A stretch of 44,138 nucleotides of DNA, taken from contig CAZEQK010000025.1 of the NCBI GenBank assembly GCA_964514395.1, positions 1-44,138 on the forward strand, read 5' to 3'. Each line of letters begins with the position of its first letter. Position 1 is the stretch's first letter. The DNA comes from CAZEQK01 sp964514395. GTDB taxonomy: Bacteria; Bacillota; Bacilli; Tepidibacillales; Tepidibacillaceae. The notes beneath the pieces were generated by a model. It saw nothing but the letters and a program-made list of their open reading frames with translations, searched no databases and was not told the DNA's origin. This document shows, piece by piece, positions 17,704 to 25,793 of the stretch. The position numbers were made by a program, and so were the translations under genes.

Positions 17704-18666
17704 ATGGGAGAAAATCAATTGGGAAAAGTAGTGGTGATCGGTGGGGGAACCGGCTTATCTGTTATACTAAGGGGTTTAAAACAAAAGTCGCTAGATTTAA
17801 CGGCGATTGTTACAGTAGCAGACGATGGAGGGAGCTCGGGAAGATTAAGATCAGAGTTAGACATGCTTCCCCCAGGTGATATACGTAATGTTTTAATTTC
17901 ATTAGCAAATACTGAACCACTATTAGAGAAGTTATTACAATATCGTTTTGAAAAAGGCGAAGGTTTGAGAGGCCATAATTTAGGGAATCTATTGATTGCT
18001 GCGATGCAGGAAATAACGGGAGACTTTGTGTTAGCTATAAAAGAGTTAAGTAGAGTACTCGCTGTTAATGGAAGGGTTTTACCTGCAACCTTACAAAAGG
18101 TCATATTATCTGCTGAATATGTAGATGGGACTATCACGTATGGCGAGTCGAATATACCAAAAGAAAATAAAAGAATAAAACGGATGTTTATAGAACCTTC
18201 AGATGTAAAACCACTAGAAGAGGCCATTACTGCAATTTATGAAGCGGATGCCATATTATTAGGACCAGGTAGTCTTTATACAAGTGTAATACCTAATCTA
18301 TTGGTTAAAGAGATAAAGGATGCGATTATCCAAGCAAAGGGGAAAAAAATTTATATATGTAATTTAATGACACAGCCAGGAGAAACTGACAATTATTCTG
18401 CACTTGAGCATATTCGTGCTATTGAAGAGCATGTAGGCGAAAAGTTTTTAGAATATATCCTAGTTCATGATGAAAATATACCAAATACAGTGATTAAGCA
18501 GTATAGTTTAAAAGGTGCTGTACCAGTGAAGATCAATAAAGATATATTAATAGAAAAAGGCTATGGCGTCATTGAGGATAAATTTATAAATATTGATACT
18601 TATTTACGCCATGATGCAGCTAAATTAGCAGAAAGTATAATTACGATATTAAATGAAAACAAATAA
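17704..18666 (+). CDS. yvcK: YvcK/GlmR-family regulator of cell-wall precursor flux
   Basis: The protein belongs to the CofD-like family and binds UDP-GlcNAc. In B. subtilis it stimulates GlmS and is essential on gluconeogenic carbon. Motifs: GGGTGLSVILRGLK near the start, VADDGGSSGRLR, PPGDIRNVL, GLRGHNLGNLL and LLGPGSLYTSVIPNLLV. Length is 320 residues, normal. Its position between rapZ and whiA is conserved across Firmicutes, and the link to sugar-phosphate metabolism fits the HPr/Crh gene two positions downstream. Confidence 0.94.
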   Translation: MGENQLGKVVVIGGGTGLSVILRGLKQKSLDLTAIVTVADDGGSSGRLRSELDMLPPGDIRNVLISLANTEPLLEKLLQYRFEKGEGLRGHNLGNLLIAAMQEITGDFVLAIKELSRVLAVNGRVLPATLQKVILSAEYVDGTITYGESNIPKENKRIKRMFIEPSDVKPLEEAITAIYEADAILLGPGSLYTSVIPNLLVKEIKDAIIQAKGKKIYICNLMTQPGETDNYSALEHIRAIEEHVGEKFLEYILVHDENIPNTVIKQYSLKGAVPVKINKDILIEKGYGVIEDKFINIDTYLRHDAAKLAESIITILNENK

Positions 18667-18721
18667 ATGTAGGATAAAAAATAATCTTAATCTATAAAAT
18701 TAATGAAAAGAGGTGGTTAAT

Positions 18722-19657
18722 TTGTCTTTCGCCGCCGAAACGAAGAAAGAACTTACCTATGTTTTTGATGATGATAAAAGCTGCAACAAGGCAGAGTTAT
18801 CTGCTTTAGTAAGAATGAATGGCAATATTCAAGTAAGTAAGAATAAGATTATTATTGATATTATTACTGAGAATGCCGCTATTGCCAGAAAAATTTATAC
18901 TTTGTTAAAGGATATTTATAGTATCAATGCAGAATTAATTGTTAGAAGAAAAATGAGACTAAAGAAAAACAATGTTTATATTGTACGCATACCAAATAAT
19001 GTAAGACATATATTACAGGACCTTGCCATCGCTGATGATGATTTCTCTTTTTCAACCAACATTAAAGAAGAAATAATTAAAGATATGTGTAGTAAGCGTG
19101 CTTATTTGCGAGGGGCGTTCCTAGCAGGTGGTTCAATTAATCATCCAGAAAGTTCCTCCTATCATTTAGAGATATCCTCGAGCTATCAAGAGCATATAGA
19201 GGCATTATGTGACTTAGTTAATGAATTTGGGTTAAATGCAAAATGGATTGAACGAAAAAAAGGTTATTTTATGTATATAAAAGAAGGTGAAAAGATTACT
19301 GAATTCCTTATCATCATTGGTGCCCATCAAGCACTATTAAAATTTGAAGATGTAAGAATTGTAAAGGATATGCGAAATTCTGTAAATAGACTGGTCAATT
19401 GTGAAACAGCAAATTTAAATAAAACAGTTGGAGCTGCTATGCAACAGATTGAAAATATTAAGCTTATAGATAATGAGATTGGTTTAGACAATCTTCCAGA
19501 AAAATTAAAAGAAGTTGCAGAAGTAAGGTTAAAATATCCTGAAATGACATTAAAGGAATTAGGCGAAGTTATACCAAGTGGAAAGGTGAGTAAATCTGGA
19601 ATTAATCATAGATTAAGAAAAATTAATGAAATGGCAAAAAAAATGAATAATAACTAA
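18722..19657 (+). CDS. whiA: DNA-binding protein WhiA
   Basis: WhiA combines a LAGLIDADG-like domain (about 1-220) with a C-terminal helix-turn-helix (SGINHRLRKINEMA). In Streptomyces it controls sporulation; in Bacillus it affects division and chromosome segregation. The frame can open at GTG 18713, but AGAGGTGG (18709-18716) overlaps that codon and is well placed for TTG at 18722. WhiA proteins typically begin MSFA, matching the TTG start (311 residues). The order yvcK-whiA-crh is as in B. subtilis. Confidence 0.95.
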   Translation: MSFAAETKKELTYVFDDDKSCNKAELSALVRMNGNIQVSKNKIIIDIITENAAIARKIYTLLKDIYSINAELIVRRKMRLKKNNVYIVRIPNNVRHILQDLAIADDDFSFSTNIKEEIIKDMCSKRAYLRGAFLAGGSINHPESSSYHLEISSSYQEHIEALCDLVNEFGLNAKWIERKKGYFMYIKEGEKITEFLIIIGAHQALLKFEDVRIVKDMRNSVNRLVNCETANLNKTVGAAMQQIENIKLIDNEIGLDNLPEKLKEVAEVRLKYPEMTLKELGEVIPSGKVSKSGINHRLRKINEMAKKMNNN

Positions 19658-19674
19658 CCCATTAATAATAAATC

Positions 19675-19683
19675 TGATATAAT
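19675..19683 (+). promoter_or_regulatory. Extended -10 promoter before the HPr/Crh gene
   Basis: TGATATAAT is an extended -10 (TGn plus a perfect TATAAT) in the gap between whiA and the HPr-like gene. No good -35 is seen, as often with extended -10 sites. It suggests the small gene can be transcribed alone. Confidence 0.5.
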
Positions 19684-19709
19684 AGAATGCAAAATTAGGA
19701 GGGAAAATC

Positions 19710-19967
19710 ATGGTAGAAAAATCAGTTACAGTAAAATTAAAAACAGGCTTACATGCAAGGCCAGCTGCAATGTTTGTACAAGAAGCAAATAAATACTCAA
19801 GTGATATTTTTATTCAAAAAGATGAAAAAAAGGTGAATGCAAAAAGCATCATGGGTATTATGAGTTTAGCAATAAATACTGGAACAGACATTGTAATCAT
19901 AGCTGATGGTAAGGATGAGGAACAAGCACTTAGTAAGCTTACTGAAATAGTAAGTAAAGAAGAATAG
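19710..19967 (+). CDS. HPr-family phosphocarrier in the crh position, with His15 and Ser46
   Basis: The 85-residue HPr fold protein keeps both regulatory sites: His15 in GLHARPAAMF, phosphorylated by enzyme I, and Ser46 in AKSIMGIMSLA, phosphorylated by HPr kinase. By position (after whiA) it is orthologous to B. subtilis Crh, and it shares FVQEAN and the K-V-N-A-K-S block. B. subtilis Crh has Gln15 and cannot take part in sugar transport; this protein could. It may therefore do both jobs, or this may be the ancestral state. GGAGGG upstream and a strong terminator downstream frame the gene. Confidence 0.9.
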   Translation: MVEKSVTVKLKTGLHARPAAMFVQEANKYSSDIFIQKDEKKVNAKSIMGIMSLAINTGTDIVIIADGKDEEQALSKLTEIVSKEE

Positions 19968-20003
19968 AAATAGCTGTGAAAATATTTTCACAGCTATTTT
20001 TTT
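19968..20003 (+). terminator. Rho-independent terminator after the HPr/Crh gene
   Basis: AATAGCTGTGAAAA pairs with TTTTCACAGCTATT, directly after the stop codon, and is followed by a T run. Confidence 0.9.
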
Positions 20004-20065
20004 CATATCATTTGATGATTGGTAAGAATATATTTTATCATAGCATATCCATTACAGTTAAATTG

Positions 20066-20094
20066 TTGACATTTAGGATGTAAAATAACATGAT
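20066..20094 (+). promoter_or_regulatory. Likely promoter of cysK
   Basis: A perfect TTGACA (20066-20071) is followed at 17 bp by CATGAT (20089-20094), a 4-of-6 match to the -10. The leader is too short for an S-box and none is seen. Confidence 0.5.
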
Positions 20095-20129
20095 AAATAA
20101 GAAATAAGCATATTAAAGGAGTGATGATA

Positions 20130-21050
20130 ATGGATGTTGTTCATAACATTTCCGAATTAATTGGAAAAACACCAATCATAAAATTGCAAAATACTGATCA
20201 GGATAGTTCAGATATTTATATAAAATTAGAATATTACAATCCTGGAGGAAGTGTAAAGGATCGTATTGCAAAACAGATGATCGAAGACGCAGAAAAATCT
20301 GGTAAAATTAAACCTGGTGATACCATTATTGAAGCGACTAGTGGCAATACAGGGATTGGTGCAGCAATGGTCGGTGCGGCAAAAGGTTATAAAGTGGTGA
20401 TTGTGATGCCAGATACGATGAGTATGGAGAGAAGAAATCTACTTCGAGCTTATGGTGCAGAATTGATTCTAACTCCTGGCAGTAAGGGAATGAAGGGGGC
20501 AATGGACAAAGCCAACGAGTTAATTGAACAATATGGCTATTATCCTTTGCAGCAATTTGAAAATACATCAAATCCTAAAGCCCATCGTTTAACAACTGCA
20601 GAAGAAATATTGGAGCAGATGGATCATAAAGTTGATGCTTTTGTTGCTGGTATTGGAACAGGTGGTACGATAACAGGAGTTGGAGAGGTCTTAAAGGAAA
20701 AGCTAACCGATATATTTATTCTGGGTGTTGAGCCTGCTGATTCACCTGTTTTGTCTGGCGGAAAACCCGGTCCACATAAGATTCAAGGAATCGGTGCAGG
20801 ATTTGTCCCTAAAATTTTAAACACTAAAATATTTGATGAAGTATTTCAAGTAACCACAGATCAAGCCTTTGAAACAGCAAGAGAGGTTGCTAAGCATGAA
20901 GGAATTTTAGGAGGCATTTCGACTGGTGCTGCGGTATATGCTGCAAAAATACTAGGTAAGCGATTAGGAAAAGGTAAAAATATTGTTGTTATCTCACCAA
21001 GTAATGGCGAAAGATACTTAAGCACCCCATTATACAATTTTGAAGGATAA
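20130..21050 (+). CDS. cysK: Cysteine synthase (O-acetylserine sulfhydrylase)
   Basis: CysK makes cysteine from O-acetylserine and sulfide, using PLP. Lys43 in GGSVKDRIAKQM is the PLP lysine; SGNTGIG, GTGGTITG and PSNGERYLS complete the cofactor and substrate sites. GTG 20121 and ATG 20124 also open the frame, but AAAGGAG at 20115-20121 fits the ATG at 20130 (306 residues, MDVVHNISELIGKTP). The gene stands alone between two terminators. It is not part of this neighbourhood in B. subtilis. A cystathionine beta-synthase-like role cannot be excluded. Confidence 0.92.
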   Translation: MDVVHNISELIGKTPIIKLQNTDQDSSDIYIKLEYYNPGGSVKDRIAKQMIEDAEKSGKIKPGDTIIEATSGNTGIGAAMVGAAKGYKVVIVMPDTMSMERRNLLRAYGAELILTPGSKGMKGAMDKANELIEQYGYYPLQQFENTSNPKAHRLTTAEEILEQMDHKVDAFVAGIGTGGTITGVGEVLKEKLTDIFILGVEPADSPVLSGGKPGPHKIQGIGAGFVPKILNTKIFDEVFQVTTDQAFETAREVAKHEGILGGISTGAAVYAAKILGKRLGKGKNIVVISPSNGERYLSTPLYNFEG

Positions 21051-21068
21051 AGTGAATAGTATAAGTAA

Positions 21069-21100
21069 AAAACCCCGTGTCTTTATTATCACGGGGTTTT
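21069..21100. terminator. Bidirectional terminator between cysK and clpP
   Basis: AAAACCCCGTG and CACGGGGTTTT form an 11-bp stem with a 10-base loop. A and T runs on both sides allow it to serve cysK on the plus strand and clpP on the minus strand. Confidence 0.9.
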
Positions 21101-21129
21101 AAAAAATGAATACATATTATGTCTAGCGT

Positions 21130-21726
21130 CTATTTTACTTTTGGGATGGATGTAATGATATCATCAATTAACCCATACTCTTTTGCTTGTTGAGCTGTCA
21201 TAAAATTATCTCTGTCTGTATCTTTAGCAATTCGTTTTAACGGTTGGCCAGTTCTTTCTGAAAGAATTTCATTCAATTTATTTTTCATTTCAACGATTCG
21301 TTTTGCGTGTATCTCGATGTCACTTGCTTGACCCTGAGTGCCCCCTAATGGCTGGTGAATCATCACTTCACTATTTGAAAGTGAATATCTTTTACCCTTT
21401 GCACCTGCTGCAAGTAAAAAGGCTCCCATCGATGCTGCCATACCGACGACAATAGTTGATACATCTGGCTTAATAAATTGTATGGTATCATAGATCGCCA
21501 TGCCAGAAGTAATAGAACCACCTGGACTGTTAATATAAATATTTATATCTTTTTCAGGATCTTCAGATGCTAAAAATAATAACTGGGCAATAACAGAGTT
21601 AGCAACAGAATCATCAATTGGACTTCCAAGAAATATGATACGATCCTTTAACAAACGGGAGTATATATCATAAGCCCTTTCTCCTCTATTTGTTTGTTCA
21701 ATAACCATAGGTACATAATAACTCAT
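21130..21726 (-). CDS. clpP: ATP-dependent Clp protease proteolytic subunit
   Basis: ClpP forms the 14-mer peptidase chamber that works with ClpX or ClpC. The catalytic Ser is in GMAASMG (Ser99), His in MIHQPLGG (His124), and Asp in the DTDRDNF segment (about 170-172). Length is 198 residues, close to the 197 of B. subtilis, and the N-terminus IEQTNRGERAYDIYSRLL is strongly conserved. AGGGGG lies just upstream of the ATG. A CtsR box covers its promoter, so it is expected to be heat- and stress-inducible. Confidence 0.97.
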   Translation of the reverse strand: MSYYVPMVIEQTNRGERAYDIYSRLLKDRIIFLGSPIDDSVANSVIAQLLFLASEDPEKDINIYINSPGGSITSGMAIYDTIQFIKPDVSTIVVGMAASMGAFLLAAGAKGKRYSLSNSEVMIHQPLGGTQGQASDIEIHAKRIVEMKNKLNEILSERTGQPLKRIAKDTDRDNFMTAQQAKEYGLIDDIITSIPKVK

Positions 21727-21778
21727 TTTTTATCCCCCTCTCATTTACTTCACAATAGATTTTGATTAATCTATTGAT

Positions 21779-21807
21779 ATAATACATCATTGGTCAAAAA
21801 AGGTCAA
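21779..21807 (-). promoter_or_regulatory. Sigma-A promoter of clpP
   Basis: Read on the minus strand: TTGACC (plus 21802-21807), a 17-bp spacer and TATTAT (plus 21779-21784). The -35 is itself part of the CtsR operator. Confidence 0.75.
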
Positions 21808-21808
21808 A
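21792..21808. promoter_or_regulatory. CtsR operator overlapping the clpP promoter
   Basis: GGTCAAAAAAGGTCAAA is a tandem heptamer with a 3-base spacer. It agrees with the known CtsR consensus GGTCAAANANRGTCAAA. It covers the -35 and most of the spacer, a position that would block RNA polymerase. Confidence 0.88.
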
Positions 21809-21891
21809 CAATTTACATACAAATTCATATTTTATTTTACCCTTAATCTGATAAAATAAACTTATAGGTATTATGTCACATATAGAACCTT

Positions 21892-21919
21892 AAAAAAAGC
21901 AAAAGCCCTTTAAAGGGCT
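21892..21919 (-). terminator. Terminator after tRNA-Arg
   Basis: AGCCCTTTAAAGGGCT is a perfect palindrome. On the minus strand it is followed by TTTTGC and seven T, placing it downstream of the tRNA gene. Confidence 0.75.
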
Positions 21920-21979
21920 ATAAAAAGGTATAATTAATTTCTTTGAGCTAAGAACTAGATTCGATATATTGATCAGATA

Positions 21980-22058
21980 TGGTGCGCTCGAAGGGATTCG
22001 AACCCCCGCAAAACCTGGCTCCGGAGGCCAGTGCTCTATCCAGCTGAGCTACGAGCGC
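21980..22058 (-). tRNA. tRNA-Arg (anticodon CCG), CCA encoded
   Basis: On the minus strand the gene starts GCGCTCGTAGCTCAG. The acceptor arms GCGCTCG and CGAGCGC pair fully, the D arm is GCTC / GAGC, and the anticodon stem CTGGC / GCCAG encloses CTCCGGA, giving anticodon CCG (codon CGG). The T loop is TTCGAAT. The 3' CCA is in the genomic sequence (plus 21980-21982). Confidence 0.95.
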
Positions 22059-22131
22059 ATATTAGAATAACAAAGTTTATTATACAACGCTGGATATCTA
22101 TTATCAAGAACTTAAGTGGAGAGGTGATCGT

Positions 22132-23457
22132 ATGCAATTGGGATATGGTTTATATCAGCAACAAACACAAAAATTAATAATGACCACTGAACTACGTCAA
22201 GCAATCACGATTTTACAATACTCTGCTATTGAGCTAACAGAATATCTTCATAACGAAATCGTAGAAAATCCAGTATTTGATATTGATGAAAAGGAATTTG
22301 AAAGATACGACTTTTTATATCGTAATTATCGTAAAGCACAACCTGTATACCAATCATCCGATGACAATTGGAGTATATGGGATACTATTGCTACACCTCA
22401 AGCAACATTAGAAGAACATTTGCTTGAGCAAGCCCGCTTTCTTTCTTTAAATAAGGAGAAATTAAATATTATTAAATATCTAATTGGCTGTATCGATGAT
22501 TCAGGCTATTTAAGTGTACCGATAGATGAAGTTACCAATAAATTTGGTACCGATGAATCTGAAATTGAAGATGTTCTTATGATTCTACAATCTTTTGATC
22601 CGATTGGTGTAGGTTCAAGAGACCTAAAGGAATTACTTTTAATACAATTAAAAAATGATGAACCAATCGATTCTTTAGCAATCGAAATTGTTCAAAATTA
22701 TTTAAAAGAGCTTGGTGAACATAAATTTGTTAAAATTGCCCAAAAGTTAAAAGTAAACGTTCAAGAAGTTCAACAGGTTTTTGATCTATTGAAGACCTTA
22801 AAGCCTAAACCAGCGATGAATTTTCAATCAAGTTCTCCAAAATATATCGTACCTGATGTTATTGTAGAAGTAGTAGATGGAGAATACGTTGTTATCGTAA
22901 ATGATACATTGGTTCCTAGATTAAGGATAAATCACCATTATCACCAGTATATGCAGTCGAATAAAAACGATGAAACAGCCAAATATATCATGGATAAATT
23001 TAGTTCGGCAAAGTGGCTAATAAAGAGTATAGAACAGAGAAGAAATACCCTATATAAAGTAACAAGTGCAATAATGAAGTACCAAGATATGTTCTTTCAA
23101 AATCAATTATTGAATCCGCTAACATTAAAGCAAATAGCCGAGGAAGTTGGAGTTCATGAATCAACAGTAAGCAGAGCTATCAATCAAAAATATGTTCAAA
23201 CACCACTTGGTATATTTGAATTAAAATATTTCTTTAGCACTGGTCTTACGACAAGCAGTGGAGATGTTACATCATCAGAAAATGTCAAAAAAACGCTTCA
23301 AGAATTAATTGAAAATGAAAATAAAAAGAAACCATTATCTGATCAAAAAATAACAAAGCTGTTAAATGAAATGGGTATACAAATATCACGTCGTACAGTT
23401 GCAAAATACCGTGATGAATTAGGGATTCTTTCATCATCGAGTCGTAAAAGATTCTAA
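22132..23457 (+). CDS. rpoN: RNA polymerase sigma-54 factor
   Basis: RpoN (SigL in Bacillus) directs polymerase to -24/-12 promoters that need an AAA+ activator. Region I (QQQTQKLIMTTELRQAITILQYS) is at the N-terminus, the core-binding region follows, then a helix-turn-helix (KQIAEEVGVHESTVSRAINQKY) and the RpoN box RRTVAKYRDE near residue 420. Length is 441 residues, complete. It starts at ATG 22132 with GAGAGGTG just upstream. I found no matching -24/-12 promoter in the window, so its targets lie elsewhere. The gene lies just before cggR. Confidence 0.95.
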   Translation: MQLGYGLYQQQTQKLIMTTELRQAITILQYSAIELTEYLHNEIVENPVFDIDEKEFERYDFLYRNYRKAQPVYQSSDDNWSIWDTIATPQATLEEHLLEQARFLSLNKEKLNIIKYLIGCIDDSGYLSVPIDEVTNKFGTDESEIEDVLMILQSFDPIGVGSRDLKELLLIQLKNDEPIDSLAIEIVQNYLKELGEHKFVKIAQKLKVNVQEVQQVFDLLKTLKPKPAMNFQSSSPKYIVPDVIVEVVDGEYVVIVNDTLVPRLRINHHYHQYMQSNKNDETAKYIMDKFSSAKWLIKSIEQRRNTLYKVTSAIMKYQDMFFQNQLLNPLTLKQIAEEVGVHESTVSRAINQKYVQTPLGIFELKYFFSTGLTTSSGDVTSSENVKKTLQELIENENKKKPLSDQKITKLLNEMGIQISRRTVAKYRDELGILSSSSRKRF

Positions 23458-23485
23458 AATAGACATAAAATAATCTAAATTTACC

Positions 23486-23514
23486 TTGTCAAATGAATCA
23501 TTTCTCTATAATAT
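23486..23514 (+). promoter_or_regulatory. Promoter of the cggR-glycolysis operon
   Basis: TTGTCA (23486-23491) and TAATAT (23509-23514) are separated by 17 bp. The start of transcription should fall near 23521, upstream of the operator. Confidence 0.7.
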
Positions 23515-23547
23515 ATATTATGAGAGATGAATTTTTTTTGCTGCACG

Positions 23548-23583
23548 TGGGACACTAAAAGTATTAGCGGGACGGAAAAAGTC
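23548..23583 (+). promoter_or_regulatory. CggR operator
   Basis: Two direct repeats are arranged as TGGGAC-N6-AGTA, N4, CGGGAC-N6-AGTC. The spacing equals that of the known B. subtilis operator (CGGGAC-N6-TGTC-N4-CGGGAC-N6-TGTC). It lies downstream of the -10 and just before the cggR ribosome binding site, the position expected for a roadblock repressor. Confidence 0.82.
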
Positions 23584-23597
23584 CGAAGGAGAGAGTT

Positions 23598-24617
23598 TTG
23601 TTGGATTTATTAGAAATACAATTGAAGTTGACCCCCGATATACTTGATATTATGCAGAAAAGACATAGAATTATGCAACATATTTCAATGATGCAACCAA
23701 TTGGGAGAAGAAGTCTTGCTTATTCATTGGGATTAACGGAACGAGTATTACGGGCAGAGGTAGAGTTTTTAAAACAGCAGGGACTTATCGAAATAGAAAC
23801 GGTAGGGATGAAGCTAACTGAAGAGGGCTTTTTAATATTACAAGAAGCTTCTCCATATGTAAAAAGTATCTTTGGCTTACATGACCTAGAACAACAGCTA
23901 AAGAAAAAGCTTAATATTCCAAATGTCATTGTCGTAAAAGGAGATTCAGATAAGGACGAACTTGTAAAAAAGGAAATGGGAAAATCTACTGCTATTTTGC
24001 TACGTCAATTAATAAAGGAAAATGATGTAGTAACGATGACTGGTGGATCTACAATAGCTGAAGTTGCTAATATGATGTCTGAAACCCCCCATTTAAGTTC
24101 AAATATTTTTGTGCCGGCTAGGGGCGGTATTGGTGAAACCCATGAATACTTAGCAAATACAATTGTATCTCAGATGGCGAAGAAGGTTGGAGGAAATTAT
24201 CGTTTACTACATATTCCTGATGTAATCAGTGAAGCAACCTATAAATCATTAGTGACTGAAAAGTATATTCAGGAATCCCTTGATTTAATTCGTTCAGCAG
24301 GAATTGTGATTCATGGTATCGGCGATGCGAAGGTGATGGCATTAAAACGAAAGGTTTCTAAAGAGATATTAATGCTGATAGATGAAGAAAAGGCAATAGG
24401 TGAAGCCTTTGGTTATTATTTTGATAAGGATGGTAATATCGTCTACAATATGAAAACCATAGGAATGAAATTGGATGATCTAAGTGGTATTTCCAATATC
24501 ATTGCCGTTGCTGGTGGAAAAAGTAAAGCTAACGCTATTTTAGCGGTATTAAAAAATAACTTTAAGCAAACATTAGTTACTGATGAAGGCGCCGCTAATG
24601 CAATAATTAATAAATGA
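23598..24617 (+). CDS. cggR: Central glycolytic genes regulator CggR
   Basis: CggR is a SorC/DeoR-type repressor that releases DNA when fructose-1,6-bisphosphate binds. The N-terminal winged helix includes IGRRSLAYSLGLTERVLRAEVEFLKQQGL; the sugar-binding domain has TGGSTIAEVANMM, VPARGGIGE, HGIGDAK, EAFGYYFDKDG and AVAGGKSKA. It begins with TTG at 23598 (339 residues) or TTG at 23601; AAGGAG lies 6 bases before the first. It precedes gapA and has its own operator upstream, so it is autoregulated with the operon. Confidence 0.95.
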   Translation: MLDLLEIQLKLTPDILDIMQKRHRIMQHISMMQPIGRRSLAYSLGLTERVLRAEVEFLKQQGLIEIETVGMKLTEEGFLILQEASPYVKSIFGLHDLEQQLKKKLNIPNVIVVKGDSDKDELVKKEMGKSTAILLRQLIKENDVVTMTGGSTIAEVANMMSETPHLSSNIFVPARGGIGETHEYLANTIVSQMAKKVGGNYRLLHIPDVISEATYKSLVTEKYIQESLDLIRSAGIVIHGIGDAKVMALKRKVSKEILMLIDEEKAIGEAFGYYFDKDGNIVYNMKTIGMKLDDLSGISNIIAVAGGKSKANAILAVLKNNFKQTLVTDEGAANAIINK

Positions 24618-24651
24618 TAAATGTATATATAATTTAAGGAGGACAAGGAAA

Positions 24652-25656
24652 ATGGTTAAAGTAGGAATTAATGGATTTGGAAGAATTGGTAGAGCAGTAT
24701 TCAGAGCAGCATTAAATAATTCGGATGTAGAAGTAGTGGCAGTCAATGATTTAACAGACGCAAAAATGCTAGCTCATTTGTTAAAATATGACTCAGTTCA
24801 TGGAAGACTAGATGCAACGGTCGAAGCAACAAAAGAAGGTATGGTTGTAAATGGAAAATTAGTTAAGGTTTTAGCAGAAAGAGACCCTGCAAAGCTGCCA
24901 TGGAAGGATTTAGGTGTTGAGCTTGTTGTAGAATCTACAGGATTTTTTAGAAAACGTGATGATGCAGCAAAGCATATAGAAGCTGGAGCAAAAAAGGTTA
25001 TTATCTCAGCCCCAGCTCAGGATGAGGACATCACCATCGTAATGGGTGTAAATAACGAAAAGTATGACCCAAGTAAGCATGACATTATTTCAAATGCTTC
25101 CTGTACAACAAATTGTTTAGCACCATTTGCAAAGGTACTGCACGAAAACTTTGGTATTAAACGAGGCCTTATGACTACTGTACATTCCTATACAAATGAT
25201 CAACAAATTTTAGATTTACCACATAAAGATTATCGTCGAGCTCGTGCAGCAGGGGTATCAATTATCCCAACAACTACAGGTGCAGCAAAGGCAGTATCCT
25301 TAGTATTACCAGAATTAAAGGGTAAATTAAATGGGTTTGCAATGCGAATACCAACACCAAATGTTTCTGTTGTTGATTTAGTTGCAGAATTGGAGAAGGA
25401 TGCGACAGCTGAAGAAATCAATGAAGCAATGCGTAAAGCAGCAGGTGGAGAGCTAAAAGGGATTCTTGCATACACTGAGGAACCTTTAGTGTCAGTAGAT
25501 TATAATCATGATCCACATTCTTCAACAGTAGATGGTTTATCCACCATGGTAATGGAGGGAAGTATGGTTAAAGTAGTATCTTGGTATGATAATGAGTGGG
25601 GATATTCTAGTCGAGTAGTAGATTTAGCTGCCTATATTGCAAAAAAAGGAATTTAA
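24652..25656 (+). CDS. gapA: Glyceraldehyde-3-phosphate dehydrogenase, type I
   Basis: GapA oxidises glyceraldehyde-3-phosphate with NAD. GINGFGRIGR forms the dinucleotide loop, and Asp33 marks NAD rather than NADP preference, so this is the glycolytic type. The catalytic Cys151 is in SNASCTTNC, with His178 as its partner. Length is 334 residues, normal. AAGGAGG precedes the ATG. It is the second gene of the cggR operon; 400 bases with repeats and an assembly gap separate it from pgk. Confidence 0.97.
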   Translation: MVKVGINGFGRIGRAVFRAALNNSDVEVVAVNDLTDAKMLAHLLKYDSVHGRLDATVEATKEGMVVNGKLVKVLAERDPAKLPWKDLGVELVVESTGFFRKRDDAAKHIEAGAKKVIISAPAQDEDITIVMGVNNEKYDPSKHDIISNASCTTNCLAPFAKVLHENFGIKRGLMTTVHSYTNDQQILDLPHKDYRRARAAGVSIIPTTTGAAKAVSLVLPELKGKLNGFAMRIPTPNVSVVDLVAELEKDATAEEINEAMRKAAGGELKGILAYTEEPLVSVDYNHDPHSSTVDGLSTMVMEGSMVKVVSWYDNEWGYSSRVVDLAAYIAKKGI

Positions 25657-25685
25657 GCTACACTAGATAATAGTATACTGTTATT

Positions 25686-25793
25686 ACCCGATAGCAAAGC
25701 GCCGCTAATATGCTCCTATGAGTATAAACGGCGCTAAGCTCCTGGATAAGTTCAACTAGACATTCAGAAACCCATCTGAATGAAGTTTCACTA
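25686..25793 (+). repeat. Structured intergenic repeat, copy 4 (gapA-pgk)
   Basis: This full copy of 108 bp has a perfect outer stem AGCGCCG / CGGCGCT and an inner arm TATGCTC / GAGTATA that differs from the his copies on both sides of the stem. It ends with CATTCAG / CTGAATG and GAAGTTTCACTA, immediately followed by the next copy. Confidence 0.9.

Noticed and set aside
23540..23552. CACGTG palindrome as a separate operator
   Set aside because: It adjoins the first CggR repeat and is explained as part of that operator region; there is no independent evidence.
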